This document shows, piece after piece, positions 7,229 through 15,776 of a DNA stretch of 64,000 nt (position 1 is its first letter; each line of letters begins with the position of its first letter). The notes beneath the pieces were generated by a model. It worked only from the letters and a program-made list of their open reading frames with translations, was not told where the DNA came from and made no database searches. The position numbers and the translations under genes were made by a program. This DNA is from GCA-002282575 sp964606405 (GTDB lineage Bacteria; Pseudomonadota; Gammaproteobacteria; Thiomicrospirales; Thiomicrospiraceae): the NCBI GenBank assembly GCA_964606405.1, contig CAZSGH010000003.1:1-64000 (forward strand). Reading direction: 5' to 3'.

Positions 7229-10213
7229 ATGTTATACGATAACCAACACGCCTTCAATATGACACTGAAAGTCAATGAAAGTGATATTGAAAATTACTTT
7301 ATCCAAAAGCTGCAATCACTCAAATACAGCTATCGCCCCGATATTCGTGATCGTTCGAGCTTAGAAGCTAACTTTCGCCAAAAGTTCGAAGTGCTCAATC
7401 GGGTGCAGTTGGCGGATAGTGAGTTTGCACGATTGCTTGATCTGATTGTCAGTGCCGACGTGTTTGCTAATGCGCAACATTTGCGCGCGCAAAACAGTTT
7501 TGAGCGAGACGATGGCACACCGTTATTTTATCGCTTGGTGAATAAAGACTGGTGTAAGAATGAGTTTGAGGTGGTCAATCAACTCAGAATGAACACCGAT
7601 AATAGTTTTCATCGTTACGATGTGCTGCTCCTCATCAATGGCATTCCTGTTGTACAAATCGAGCTGAAAACGCTACATATCAGCCCACGCCGTGCCATGC
7701 AGCAAATTGTTGATTATAAAAACGATGCAGGCAATGGCTATCAGCATACGCTGCTGTGTTTTATGCAGTTGTTTATTGTCAGTAACCAGTCGAACACCTA
7801 CTATTTTGCCAATAATAACAGGGCGCATTTTAGCTTCGATGCCGACGAACGCTTTTTACCCGTTTATCAGTTTGCCGATGAAAAAAACCAGAAAATCAAC
7901 GAACTTTATGCCTTTGCCGATGCGTTTTTAAGTAAATGCACCTTAGGCGATATGCTGAGTCGTTACATGGTGTTGGTTGCCAGCGAAAAGAAACTGCTGA
8001 TGATGCGCCCTTATCAAATTTATGCGGTTAAGGCGATTGCCGATTGTATCGAGCAAAACCGTGGCAATGGCTTTATTTGGCATACTACGGGCAGCGGTAA
8101 AACACTCACCTCGTTTAAGGCTTCGACCTTACTTAAAGAAAACCCCAATATTCACAAATGCTTGTTTGTGGTTGACCGTAAAGATCTCGACCGTCAGACA
8201 CGTGAAGAATTTAACAAGTTCCAAGAAGGCTGTGTTGAAGAGAACACCGACACCGAAAGCATGGTTGAGCGTCTGCTGTCAGACGACTATGCCGACAAGG
8301 TGATCGTCACCACCATTCAAAAGTTAGGCTTGGCGTTAGACGACACCAGTAAGCGCAATTACCGCGAACGCCTTGCCAGTTTAAGCGATCAGCGCATTGT
8401 GTTTATTTTTGATGAATGTCATCGTTCGCAGTTTGGTGACAATCATAAAGCCATTAAAGCGTTTTTTCCTAACGCGCAGTTATTTGGTTTTACGGGAACG
8501 CCTATCTTTGACAAAAACGCCACTTATCAGCAAATTGAAGGTAAGACAGCTTCGGCAGTGACTACCTTAGATGTATTTCAAAAGCAACTGCACGCTTACA
8601 CCATTACCCACGCCATCGACGATCAAAATGTGTTGCGCTTTCGCGTCGATTATTTCAAACCCGACGAAGCAAGCAAGGTGAAAGCAGGCGAAGCACTCGC
8701 CAAAAAAGCGGTAATCAATGCCATTCTCGACAAACACGACATTGCCACCGCAGGGCGCAAGTTTAATGCCGTGCTGGCAACGGCATCGATTAACGACGCG
8801 ATTGAATATCATGCACTATTCAAAACCATGCAAGCGCAACAGCAGCAAGATAGTCGCTTTGTGCCGCTGAATATTGCTTGTGTCTTCTCGCCACCAGCCG
8901 AGGGCAACAAAGACGTCGCACAAATTCAAGAAGACTTACCGACTGAGCAAGCCGACAATCGCATCGACCCAGAGGGTAAAAAAGCTGCCTTAAAAACGAT
9001 TTTAGCCGACTATAACGCCCAATATGGCACTAATCATGACATTGGACATTTCGATAACTACTACCAAGATGTGCAAAAACGCATTAAAGACCAACAATAC
9101 GACCTAGCGCATGGACAGAAGATTGATATTGTCATTGTGGTGGATATGTTACTGACAGGCTTTGACTCTAAGTATTTGAACACCCTGTATGTCGATAAAA
9201 ACCTCAAATATCACGGTCTGATTCAAGCCTTTTCGCGTACCAACCGTATTCTGAACGATAGCAAACCTTGGGGCAATATCCTCGACTTTCGCCAACAACA
9301 AGAAGCAGTTAACGAAGCCATTACCTTGTTTTCTGGCTCGGAACAAGCGAGCGATAAAGAAATTTGGTTGGTCGATGATGCGCCCAAGGTGATTAGCAAC
9401 TATCAAGCAGCGGTGCAAAAGCTCGAAACCTTTATGGGCGCACAGGGCTTAACGCTCGCGCCCGAACAGGTTAGTAACTTGAAAGGTGATGAAGCGCGCG
9501 CGACCTTTGTCACCCTGTTCAAAGACATTCAAAAGCTGAAAACCCAGCTCGACCAATACACCGACCTCACTGAAACCAACGCGCAAGAGATCGAGCAGAT
9601 TATTCCCAATAATCAATTGCGTGCATTCCGTAGCATGTATTTAGAAACTGCGCAGCGACTTAAAGAAAAACAAGATAACAACGAAGGCACAGAAGAAGTC
9701 GAGCAACTCGATTTTGAGTTTGTTTTATTTGCTTCTGCCATTGTCGATTACGAATATATCGTCAAACTGATGCAAGACTTATCGCAAAGTAAAGGCGATA
9801 AGCAAAGCATGAACCGCGAAGAGCTGATTAGCCTCATTCTTTCTGATGCTAAGTTTATGGACGAGCGGGATGATTTGGTTGCCTATATCGACACGCTGAA
9901 AGTGGGCGAAGCCTTATCGGAAAAGGTGATTCGCGCAGGATATGAAACCTTCAAAGCCGAACAGTCTGCCAAACAACTCGCCGACATCGCCCAACAACAA
10001 GGTTTGCCCGTTGCGGCAGTGCAAGCCTTTGTTGCTAAGGTCATGCAACGCATGGTATTCGATGGTGAAGCCTTAAGCGACCTGCTCGCACCGCTCGATT
10101 TAGGCTGGAAAGCCAGAGCGAAAAAAGAAACCGAACTCATGGCAGCCTTAATGCCGCTCTTTCATAAACTCGCCAAAGGGCGCGATATTTCTGGGTTGAA
10201 GGTGTATGAATAA
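7229..10213 (+). CDS. hsdR: Type I restriction enzyme R subunit HsdR
   Basis: A 994-residue restriction/translocation subunit. An amino-terminal endonuclease core has D131 and E145-x-K147 (QIELKT). The SF2 motor follows: Walker A TTGSGKT at 286-292, DECH at 395-398, FTGTP shortly after, and QAFSRTNR as motif VI. A carboxyl-terminal helical region would contact the methylase. It cuts unmodified DNA together with HsdM and HsdS. The ATG at 7229 lies 3 bases after the thiO stop; an ATG at 7259 (MTLKVNES), nearer the usual family start, is equally possible. No promoter is visible, so it may ride on the thiamine transcript. Confidence 0.95.
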   Translation: MLYDNQHAFNMTLKVNESDIENYFIQKLQSLKYSYRPDIRDRSSLEANFRQKFEVLNRVQLADSEFARLLDLIVSADVFANAQHLRAQNSFERDDGTPLFYRLVNKDWCKNEFEVVNQLRMNTDNSFHRYDVLLLINGIPVVQIELKTLHISPRRAMQQIVDYKNDAGNGYQHTLLCFMQLFIVSNQSNTYYFANNNRAHFSFDADERFLPVYQFADEKNQKINELYAFADAFLSKCTLGDMLSRYMVLVASEKKLLMMRPYQIYAVKAIADCIEQNRGNGFIWHTTGSGKTLTSFKASTLLKENPNIHKCLFVVDRKDLDRQTREEFNKFQEGCVEENTDTESMVERLLSDDYADKVIVTTIQKLGLALDDTSKRNYRERLASLSDQRIVFIFDECHRSQFGDNHKAIKAFFPNAQLFGFTGTPIFDKNATYQQIEGKTASAVTTLDVFQKQLHAYTITHAIDDQNVLRFRVDYFKPDEASKVKAGEALAKKAVINAILDKHDIATAGRKFNAVLATASINDAIEYHALFKTMQAQQQQDSRFVPLNIACVFSPPAEGNKDVAQIQEDLPTEQADNRIDPEGKKAALKTILADYNAQYGTNHDIGHFDNYYQDVQKRIKDQQYDLAHGQKIDIVIVVDMLLTGFDSKYLNTLYVDKNLKYHGLIQAFSRTNRILNDSKPWGNILDFRQQQEAVNEAITLFSGSEQASDKEIWLVDDAPKVISNYQAAVQKLETFMGAQGLTLAPEQVSNLKGDEARATFVTLFKDIQKLKTQLDQYTDLTETNAQEIEQIIPNNQLRAFRSMYLETAQRLKEKQDNNEGTEEVEQLDFEFVLFASAIVDYEYIVKLMQDLSQSKGDKQSMNREELISLILSDAKFMDERDDLVAYIDTLKVGEALSEKVIRAGYETFKAEQSAKQLADIAQQQGLPVAAVQAFVAKVMQRMVFDGEALSDLLAPLDLGWKARAKKETELMAALMPLFHKLAKGRDISGLKVYE

Positions 10214-10227
10214 CCAAGGAGCAGCAT

Positions 10228-11070
10228 ATGAATAATGAAGTGATTCATGCCATGACAGATAACTTTGAAGGTCATGCACAAAAAACGGATAGCGGCATTG
10301 AGTTTTGGATGGCGCGTGATGTGCAGCATTTACTTGGTTATGGAAAATGGGATAACTTTTTAGGTGTGATTTCAAAGGCTAAAACAGCTTGTGAACTTTC
10401 TGGTCACATGGTATCAGACCATTTTGCCGACGTCGGGAAAATGGTCGAACTCGGTTCTGGAAGTCAGCGCGAAATCGACGACATCATGCTCACACGTTAT
10501 GCCTGTTATTTGATTGCTCAGAATGGCGATTCAAGAAAGCAAGAAATTGCCTTTGCTCAAACCTATTTTGCTATGCAAACACGCAAGGCAGAGCTGATTG
10601 AACAAAGACTGCTCGAAACGGAGCGCGTGCAAGCACGTCAAAAACTAGCCGATACGGAAAAAGAACTTTCTAGCGTTATTTACGAGCAAACAGGCGGCAA
10701 TCAAAATTTTGCCCTTATTCGTAGCAAAGGCGATCATGCGCTGTTTGGTAAAAGTACACAAGCCATGAAAACGCAATGGCAAGTGCCTGATAATAGACCA
10801 TTAGCTGATTTTGCCCCCACGATTATTCTTAAAGCGAAAGACTTCGCCACCGAAATTACCATCCACAATGCACGTACCCAGCAGATGCAAAGCGAGCGAC
10901 ATATTTCACAAGAGCATGTCACCAACAATGAAGCCGTGCGCCAAACCCTGTTAAGTCGAGGTATTCGTCCAGAAAGCCTACCGCCTGCAGAAGATGTCAA
11001 AAAAGTAGAGCGTCGTTTGGCTTCTGCCGATAAAAAGGCACTAAACAACCCCGATGGATTGGATGAATGA
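10228..11070 (+). CDS. dinD: DinD-like DNA-damage-inducible protein
   Basis: A 280-residue protein with the DinD/BRO-N-type amino terminus (GIEFWMARDVQHLLGYGKWDNF) and conserved downstream blocks (YACYLIAQNGDSRK, FALIRSKGDHALFG). E. coli DinD is SOS-induced and inhibits RecA filament activity in vitro; here the assignment rests on family resemblance. AAGGAG precedes the ATG. It lies 14 bases after hsdR and its stop overlaps the hsdS start, so it is cotranscribed with the restriction genes. DinD homologues are frequent in restriction-modification loci. Confidence 0.85.
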   Translation: MNNEVIHAMTDNFEGHAQKTDSGIEFWMARDVQHLLGYGKWDNFLGVISKAKTACELSGHMVSDHFADVGKMVELGSGSQREIDDIMLTRYACYLIAQNGDSRKQEIAFAQTYFAMQTRKAELIEQRLLETERVQARQKLADTEKELSSVIYEQTGGNQNFALIRSKGDHALFGKSTQAMKTQWQVPDNRPLADFAPTIILKAKDFATEITIHNARTQQMQSERHISQEHVTNNEAVRQTLLSRGIRPESLPPAEDVKKVERRLASADKKALNNPDGLDE

Positions 11071-12410
11071 TGCCCCAAACCGACAATACACACGCCTTGC
11101 CAGCTAACTTGCCCCAGCTCCGCTTCCCTGAGTTTAAGGATGCGGGGGTGTGGGAGGAAGTTACTATTGGCGGCAAGGTTAGTAAAGTAGGAAGCGGTAT
11201 TACGCCAAATGGTGGCGATAAAAACTATAAAACACAAGGTATACCATTTGTGCGTAGTCAAAATATAGGTTGGGGTTGCCTAATTTTAGATGATATAGCT
11301 TTTATTGATAACGCTACCCATTTAACTTTTGTTGCTACGGAAATCCAGAAAGACGATGTATTGCTGAACATTACAGGGGCTTCTATCGGGCGAAGCGCAG
11401 TTGCGGATCTAAGAGTCCAAGGCGGAAATGTAAATCAGCATGTATGTATTATTCGTCCTGAGTTATCAGCATTAAATTCTTATTATTTGAATCAATATTT
11501 GTTATCTGATGGTGGACAAAAGCAAATTGATAGTTTTCAAGCTGGCGGAAATAGACAGGGGCTTAATTTTGCACAAATTCGTTCGTTACTTTTGCCATTT
11601 CCCTCACTTCCCGAACAACAAAAAATTGCGGCTTGCTTAACCTCTCTCGACGACCTAATCACTGCTGAAAACCAACAGCTCGAAGCCCTCAAAACCCATA
11701 AAAAAGGGTTAATGCAAAGCCTATTCCCCAATTCCCCTCCGTTGGAGGGGTGGCAGGCGCAGCCTGACGGGGTGGTCTCTTCCGTATCGCAACAGCCTGA
11801 CGGGGTGGGAAGTGATCAGACCACCCCCCGCCTACGGCGTACCCCTCCAACGGAGGGGAATTTGCCCCAACTCCGCTTTCCTGAGTTTAAGGATGCGGGG
11901 GTGTGGGAGGGGAAGGCTTTAGGAGATGTTAGTTGTAGCATATCTTCAGGGAAAGATAAAAACGAAGAGAGTGGCACTTATAGTTTATATGGTTCAACTG
12001 GGATAATAGGAAAGGTATTAACTAATAGTTATGATGGCAAGTTTATTCTTGTTGCTAGAGTTGGAGCTAATGCTGGACTTTTGTCTAAAGTTAAAGGAAA
12101 GTTTGGTGTTACGGATAATACCCTTGTTATTGTATTAAAAGAAAATATTGACTTTGATTTTTGTTTTTATTTTCTTGAAAAATCGGGTTTAAATAAGTTG
12201 GTTTTTGGTTCTGGACAACCACTTATTACAGGTTCTCAATTAAAATCATTGTCACTTTATTTTCCACCCCTCCCTGAACAACAAAAAATCGCTGCTTGCC
12301 TATCCTCTCTCGACGACCTCATCAGCGCACAAAGCCAAAAAATAGAAGCCTTAAAACAGCATAAAAAAGGCTTAATGCAGCAGTTGTTTCCTATTGGAGA
12401 TAAGAGATGA
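11067..12410 (+). CDS. hsdS: Type I restriction specificity subunit HsdS, linker encoded by a repeat element
   Basis: A 447-residue S subunit with two target-recognition domains. Each begins with LPQLRFPEFKDAGVWE (about residues 14-29 and 265-280) and ends with PEQQKIAACL(T/S)SLDDLI plus a helix. The direct DNA repeats at those points show an internally duplicated gene. Between the halves the protein reads NSPPLEGWQAQPDGVV and TTPRLRRTPPTEGN, which is translation of a palindromic repeat at 11730-11862 kept in frame. Linker length between the domains sets the spacing of the two half-sites in type I systems, so specificity could be affected. Its stop overlaps the start of the ATPase gene (ATGA). 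Confidence 0.92.
   Translation: MMPQTDNTHALPANLPQLRFPEFKDAGVWEEVTIGGKVSKVGSGITPNGGDKNYKTQGIPFVRSQNIGWGCLILDDIAFIDNATHLTFVATEIQKDDVLLNITGASIGRSAVADLRVQGGNVNQHVCIIRPELSALNSYYLNQYLLSDGGQKQIDSFQAGGNRQGLNFAQIRSLLLPFPSLPEQQKIAACLTSLDDLITAENQQLEALKTHKKGLMQSLFPNSPPLEGWQAQPDGVVSSVSQQPDGVGSDQTTPRLRRTPPTEGNLPQLRFPEFKDAGVWEGKALGDVSCSISSGKDKNEESGTYSLYGSTGIIGKVLTNSYDGKFILVARVGANAGLLSKVKGKFGVTDNTLVIVLKENIDFDFCFYFLEKSGLNKLVFGSGQPLITGSQLKSLSLYFPPLPEQQKIAACLSSLDDLISAQSQKIEALKQHKKGLMQQLFPIGDKR
11730..11862 (+). repeat. REP-like palindromic element read through in hsdS
   Basis: The element is bounded by perfect 22-bp inverted repeats (11730-11751 and 11841-11862; core CCCTCCGTTGGAGGGG) and contains two CAGCCTGACGGGGTGG motifs. 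This type of repeat is normally intergenic. Here its 133 bases contain no stop in the hsdS frame and add about 44 residues. Confidence 0.85.
12338..12393 (+). repeat. 56-bp direct repeat, copy 1 (hsdS 3' end)
   Basis: Identical over 56 bases to 14649-14704. This copy lies within the last codons of hsdS. The two copies bracket the RloC-like gene. Confidence 0.9.
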
Positions 12411-14623
12411 TCACCAAAATAAATAGCCTTTCAAGTTTTGGTAACTACCGCCATTTTCTATGGGCAGGTAATCCTGAATTTAAGCAACGAAATCTCATTT
12501 ATGGTTGGAATTATTCTGGAAAAACCACTTTGTCGAGGCTTTTTCAAGTTCTGTCAGAGCCAAGCTATTTATCTCAATGGTCAGGCTGTAGTTTTGATGT
12601 TGAGTTCAGTGATGGTAGTAAGTTGACGGAAAGAACTCTTTCTAGAAACACATTAATTAAAGTTTTTAATAGGGGTTTTATTCAAGGCAACTTTAAGCAA
12701 GAAAATAAAGCACCTGCTTTATTTATGGTGGGTGGTAATACGATTCATTTGAGTAAGCGAAAAATGCGGTTGAATGAGCATGAAAGTAAAATAAATGCTA
12801 TCAAGTCTAAACTTTCGACTCATCACACTCATCTTGTAAAAGCGTTTGAATCGCTTGGAACAGAACAAGCAAGGGCGTTAGCCACGCTTACAGGTGATAA
12901 GACATATAACCGACCTAAATTACTTGCAGAAATTGAACGTATTAAAGCTAACCCCCAAACTCACACTCTTGCCGAAGAATTCCTGCAAGCGAAGGTGTCA
13001 CTTTTACGTAGTACAGAGCAATGGGGTGCTATTTCTCTGGTATCTGCTCCCCTAATAGATGTAGAGGCGTTACGCAATCAGCTTGAAATTGTTATTCAAC
13101 GAACAGCCTCTAATGAAGCGATACAAAGATTAAAAGATAATCGTGATTTGGAGTCTTGGCTTCGCACAGGCTTGTTGCTTCATCACGGATCTACTGAGTG
13201 TGAATTTTGCGGTTCTCCCATCCAAAATGCGCGCATTGATTTGCTGCAAAAACATTTTTCAAAAGCTTATGAAGATTTGCTCGCAGATGTCGCTGCTCAA
13301 ATAAGGAAATTAGAAGCTATAAAGGTAGAAATGCGCCTACCCGATGAGCGAGATTTTATGCCAGACATCAAGGATCAATTTGTTGAGCTTAAAGATCGAG
13401 CTATAAACTGGTGTTCTTGGGCTGGAAGTATTGTTGATCAACTCAAAGCGGTTGCGACTCAAAAGCAAACAGCTATTGAAACAGAGCTTTGTTGTGTTAT
13501 TGATACGAGTCAGAGTTTAGAAATGGTGCAAATTATTTCTGATCTTAATCGGGTAATTACTGAACATAATCAAAAGATAGGTCAAATAGATAAAGAAAAG
13601 AAAGCAGCAAAAGAATTGCTTGAAAAGCATTATGCTGCCGAGTTTTATTTGACTAATGATGTTTCTGCTAAGGAATTGGAGATTGATTCGGCGCAAAAGA
13701 AAGTTGCAGAGGCTCAAACTGCGCTAACAAAGATTACAGGAAAGAAAGCTAAAATCGAGTTAGCAATCCAACAGCAATCGGTTGCTGCGCAAAAGCTCAA
13801 TGAAACGATTCAGTTTCTTTTGCCTGATAATAATATTTCGGTCATTGAAGTTCAAGGCGGCTTTTTTGAGTTTAGGCGCGAGAACCAATCTGCTAATAAT
13901 TTAAGCGACGGTGAAAGAACGGCTATTACTTTTGCTTACTTTTTGGCAGCACTAGAGGATAATGGTGGATCGCTGCAGCAAACGACTGTCTTCATCGATG
14001 ACCCCATTTCTAGCCTTGACTCAAATCATATTTATGCTATTTATGCTTTGATCACTAAACGACTAACTGATTGTAAGCAGTTGTTTATATCGACACATAA
14101 TAGTGAGTTATATGGATTACTCAAAGATTGCTGGTTTCAGCAAGGCAAGAATAGTAAAGATGCATGTTGTTATTACACTCGGAGATTTCTTGATGCCAAC
14201 CAACAATGGAATTCAACTTTAGAAGATATGCCGTCACTACTCCGTAAATACAAATCGGAGTATCAATTTGTCTTTGAGCAGCTACACTTATTTGCAAACG
14301 CTATGACACCAACGCTGCATGAAGCTTATACCGCCCCTAATCTTTTACGAAAATTCCTAGAAGCTTATCTTGGTTTTAAGAAACCTTGCACACCAAAATG
14401 GTCAGAAAAGCTTGATCTGCTATTTGATATGGATGTGGAGCGAACCGAAATTCAAAAGTTTTCGGATGATGCATCGCATTTGCAGGGCTTGAATCGAGCT
14501 TTACAGCAGCCCGATTTTGTTACCAATGCACAAGCTACTGTGAAGAAGGTTATGCAAGCCCTGAAGACAAAAGACTTCCAACACTACGAGTCAATGTGTA
14601 AGGTAATTAATGTTGCGCCATGA
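12407..14623 (+). CDS. RloC-like zinc-hook ATPase, candidate anticodon nuclease
   Basis: A 738-residue ABC-type ATPase of the AAA_13 class. Walker A GWNYSGKT is at 33-40. A long coiled-coil middle carries C265-x2-C268 (CEFC, zinc-hook-like). Signature LSDGERTA and Walker B TVFIDDPISSLDS follow, then a switch histidine in FISTHNSEL. The carboxyl domain contains R648-x3-E652 and H691, consistent with the R/E/H triad proposed for PrrC and RloC tRNA nucleases. RloC proteins are zinc-responsive wobble-nucleotide-excising tRNases often linked to type I restriction loci. The triad assignment is mine; a different AAA_13 defence ATPase is possible. The start overlaps the hsdS stop. Confidence 0.75.
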   Translation: MITKINSLSSFGNYRHFLWAGNPEFKQRNLIYGWNYSGKTTLSRLFQVLSEPSYLSQWSGCSFDVEFSDGSKLTERTLSRNTLIKVFNRGFIQGNFKQENKAPALFMVGGNTIHLSKRKMRLNEHESKINAIKSKLSTHHTHLVKAFESLGTEQARALATLTGDKTYNRPKLLAEIERIKANPQTHTLAEEFLQAKVSLLRSTEQWGAISLVSAPLIDVEALRNQLEIVIQRTASNEAIQRLKDNRDLESWLRTGLLLHHGSTECEFCGSPIQNARIDLLQKHFSKAYEDLLADVAAQIRKLEAIKVEMRLPDERDFMPDIKDQFVELKDRAINWCSWAGSIVDQLKAVATQKQTAIETELCCVIDTSQSLEMVQIISDLNRVITEHNQKIGQIDKEKKAAKELLEKHYAAEFYLTNDVSAKELEIDSAQKKVAEAQTALTKITGKKAKIELAIQQQSVAAQKLNETIQFLLPDNNISVIEVQGGFFEFRRENQSANNLSDGERTAITFAYFLAALEDNGGSLQQTTVFIDDPISSLDSNHIYAIYALITKRLTDCKQLFISTHNSELYGLLKDCWFQQGKNSKDACCYYTRRFLDANQQWNSTLEDMPSLLRKYKSEYQFVFEQLHLFANAMTPTLHEAYTAPNLLRKFLEAYLGFKKPCTPKWSEKLDLLFDMDVERTEIQKFSDDASHLQGLNRALQQPDFVTNAQATVKKVMQALKTKDFQHYESMCKVINVAP

Positions 14624-14648
14624 AAAACTTAATCGCGATGTGTAATGT

Positions 14649-14704
14649 AAAAATAGAAGCCTTAAAACAGCATAAAAAAGGCTTAATGCAGCAGTTGTTT
14701 CCTA
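14649..14704 (+). repeat. 56-bp direct repeat, copy 2
   Basis: Identical to 12338-12393; the two diverge immediately afterwards (CCTATT in hsdS, CCTAAC here). Together they delimit a module of about 2.3 kb. Confidence 0.9.
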
Positions 14705-14730
14705 ACGTTGTTTCCAAAGTTGGAATAGCT

Positions 14731-14760
14731 GATCAATTTCGTGAGGGCACGAAATTGATC
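14731..14760 (+). promoter_or_regulatory. Perfect 13-bp inverted repeat before rhuM
   Basis: GATCAATTTCGTG and its exact reverse complement are separated by AGGG, 17 bases before the rhuM start. No T run follows, so it is not an intrinsic terminator. It could be an operator or an mRNA hairpin affecting rhuM-hsdM; function unknown. Confidence 0.5.
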
Positions 14761-14777
14761 GAACAGGAGCGTCATTG

Positions 14778-15776
14778 ATGATTTCCCAACAACCCACCCA
14801 GTTCTTGCTCTACAAAGGCGAAAACGGCAATATTAAAGTTGATGTGTTGGTGCAAGATGAAACGGTATGGCTGACTATCGAACAAATGGCTGCACTTTTT
14901 GCTAAAAGCCGTTCAACCATTAACGAACACATTCTTAATATTTATAAAGAAGGCGAGCTAATTCAAGATGAGAGTATGAAGAAAATCGGAAATTCCGATT
15001 TTTCTACAAAACCGACCAATGTTTACAACCTCGATATCATCATTTCCGTTGGTTACCGCGTTAAGTCCATTCAAGGGACGCGCTTTCGTCAGTGGGCAAC
15101 GCAGCATCTTAAAGAATTCATCATTAAAGGCTTTACGATGGATGATGAACGGCTCAAAGATCCAAAACACATTTTTGGTAAAGATTATTTTGATGAACAA
15201 TTAGAGCGTATTCGAGATGTTCGCAGTAGTGAAAGAAGACTCTATCAAAAAATTACCGACATCTATGCACAGTGCAGTGCCGACTATGACCCCGATCATG
15301 AAACCAGCAAAGCCTTTTTTGCGACGGTTCAAAATAAATTGCATTGGGCGATTGTTGGCGAAACCGCAGCCGAAATTATTTACCATAGAGCCGACAGTAG
15401 CAAGCCGAATATGGGGTTAACCAGTTGGAAAAACGCGCCCACTGGCAAAATCAGAAGAGACGATGTTGTCGTGGCTAAAAACTATCTGTCTGCAGAAGAG
15501 CTAGACTTTTTTAATCGCATTGTGAGCATGTACCTCGATTATGCCGAACTTCAGGCAAAGAATAAGCGCGTGATGTATATGAACGATTGGGTGGATAAAT
15601 TAGATGCTTTTTTGCGATTCAACGAAACAGAAGTGTTAACCCATAAGGGAAAAATCTCCCATGAAGTCGCTGTTGCATTAGCCTTAGATGCCTACGAGCG
15701 CTATCGCCAGATTCAAGATCAAACCTATATCAGTGATTTTGATAAGTTGCTGTTAGAACAGGAAAATAAAGCATGA
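14778..15776 (+). CDS. RhuM family protein
   Basis: A 332-residue RhuM-family protein. An amino-terminal DNA-binding-like region reads DETVWLTIEQMAALFAKSRS. The RhuM core blocks VYNLDIIISVGYRVKS and FRQWATQHLKEFIIKGF follow, then a helical carboxyl half. Family members, first noted on a Salmonella pathogenicity island, are common beside restriction-modification genes, and their biochemical role is not known. The ATG at 14778 is chosen (a TTG lies one codon earlier). Its end overlaps the hsdM start by four bases (ATGA), so the two are translated together. Confidence 0.88.
   Translation: MISQQPTQFLLYKGENGNIKVDVLVQDETVWLTIEQMAALFAKSRSTINEHILNIYKEGELIQDESMKKIGNSDFSTKPTNVYNLDIIISVGYRVKSIQGTRFRQWATQHLKEFIIKGFTMDDERLKDPKHIFGKDYFDEQLERIRDVRSSERRLYQKITDIYAQCSADYDPDHETSKAFFATVQNKLHWAIVGETAAEIIYHRADSSKPNMGLTSWKNAPTGKIRRDDVVVAKNYLSAEELDFFNRIVSMYLDYAELQAKNKRVMYMNDWVDKLDAFLRFNETEVLTHKGKISHEVAVALALDAYERYRQIQDQTYISDFDKLLLEQENKA

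Larger units (their letters stand above)
14638..14778 (+). pseudogene. hsdS 3' remnant
   Basis: An open 46-codon frame repeats the hsdS carboxyl end (KIEALKQHKKGLMQQLFP), then continues NVVSKVGIADQFREGTKLI to a stop that overlaps the rhuM ATG by one base. No good ribosome-binding site precedes its ATG. It looks like the tail of an earlier hsdS that was directly coupled to rhuM before the RloC-like gene arrived. Confidence 0.75.

Noticed and set aside
11104..11930. Direct repeats in hsdS taken as a possible CRISPR or integron array
   Set aside because: They are the two conserved starts of the recognition domains of one S subunit; only two copies, widely spaced.
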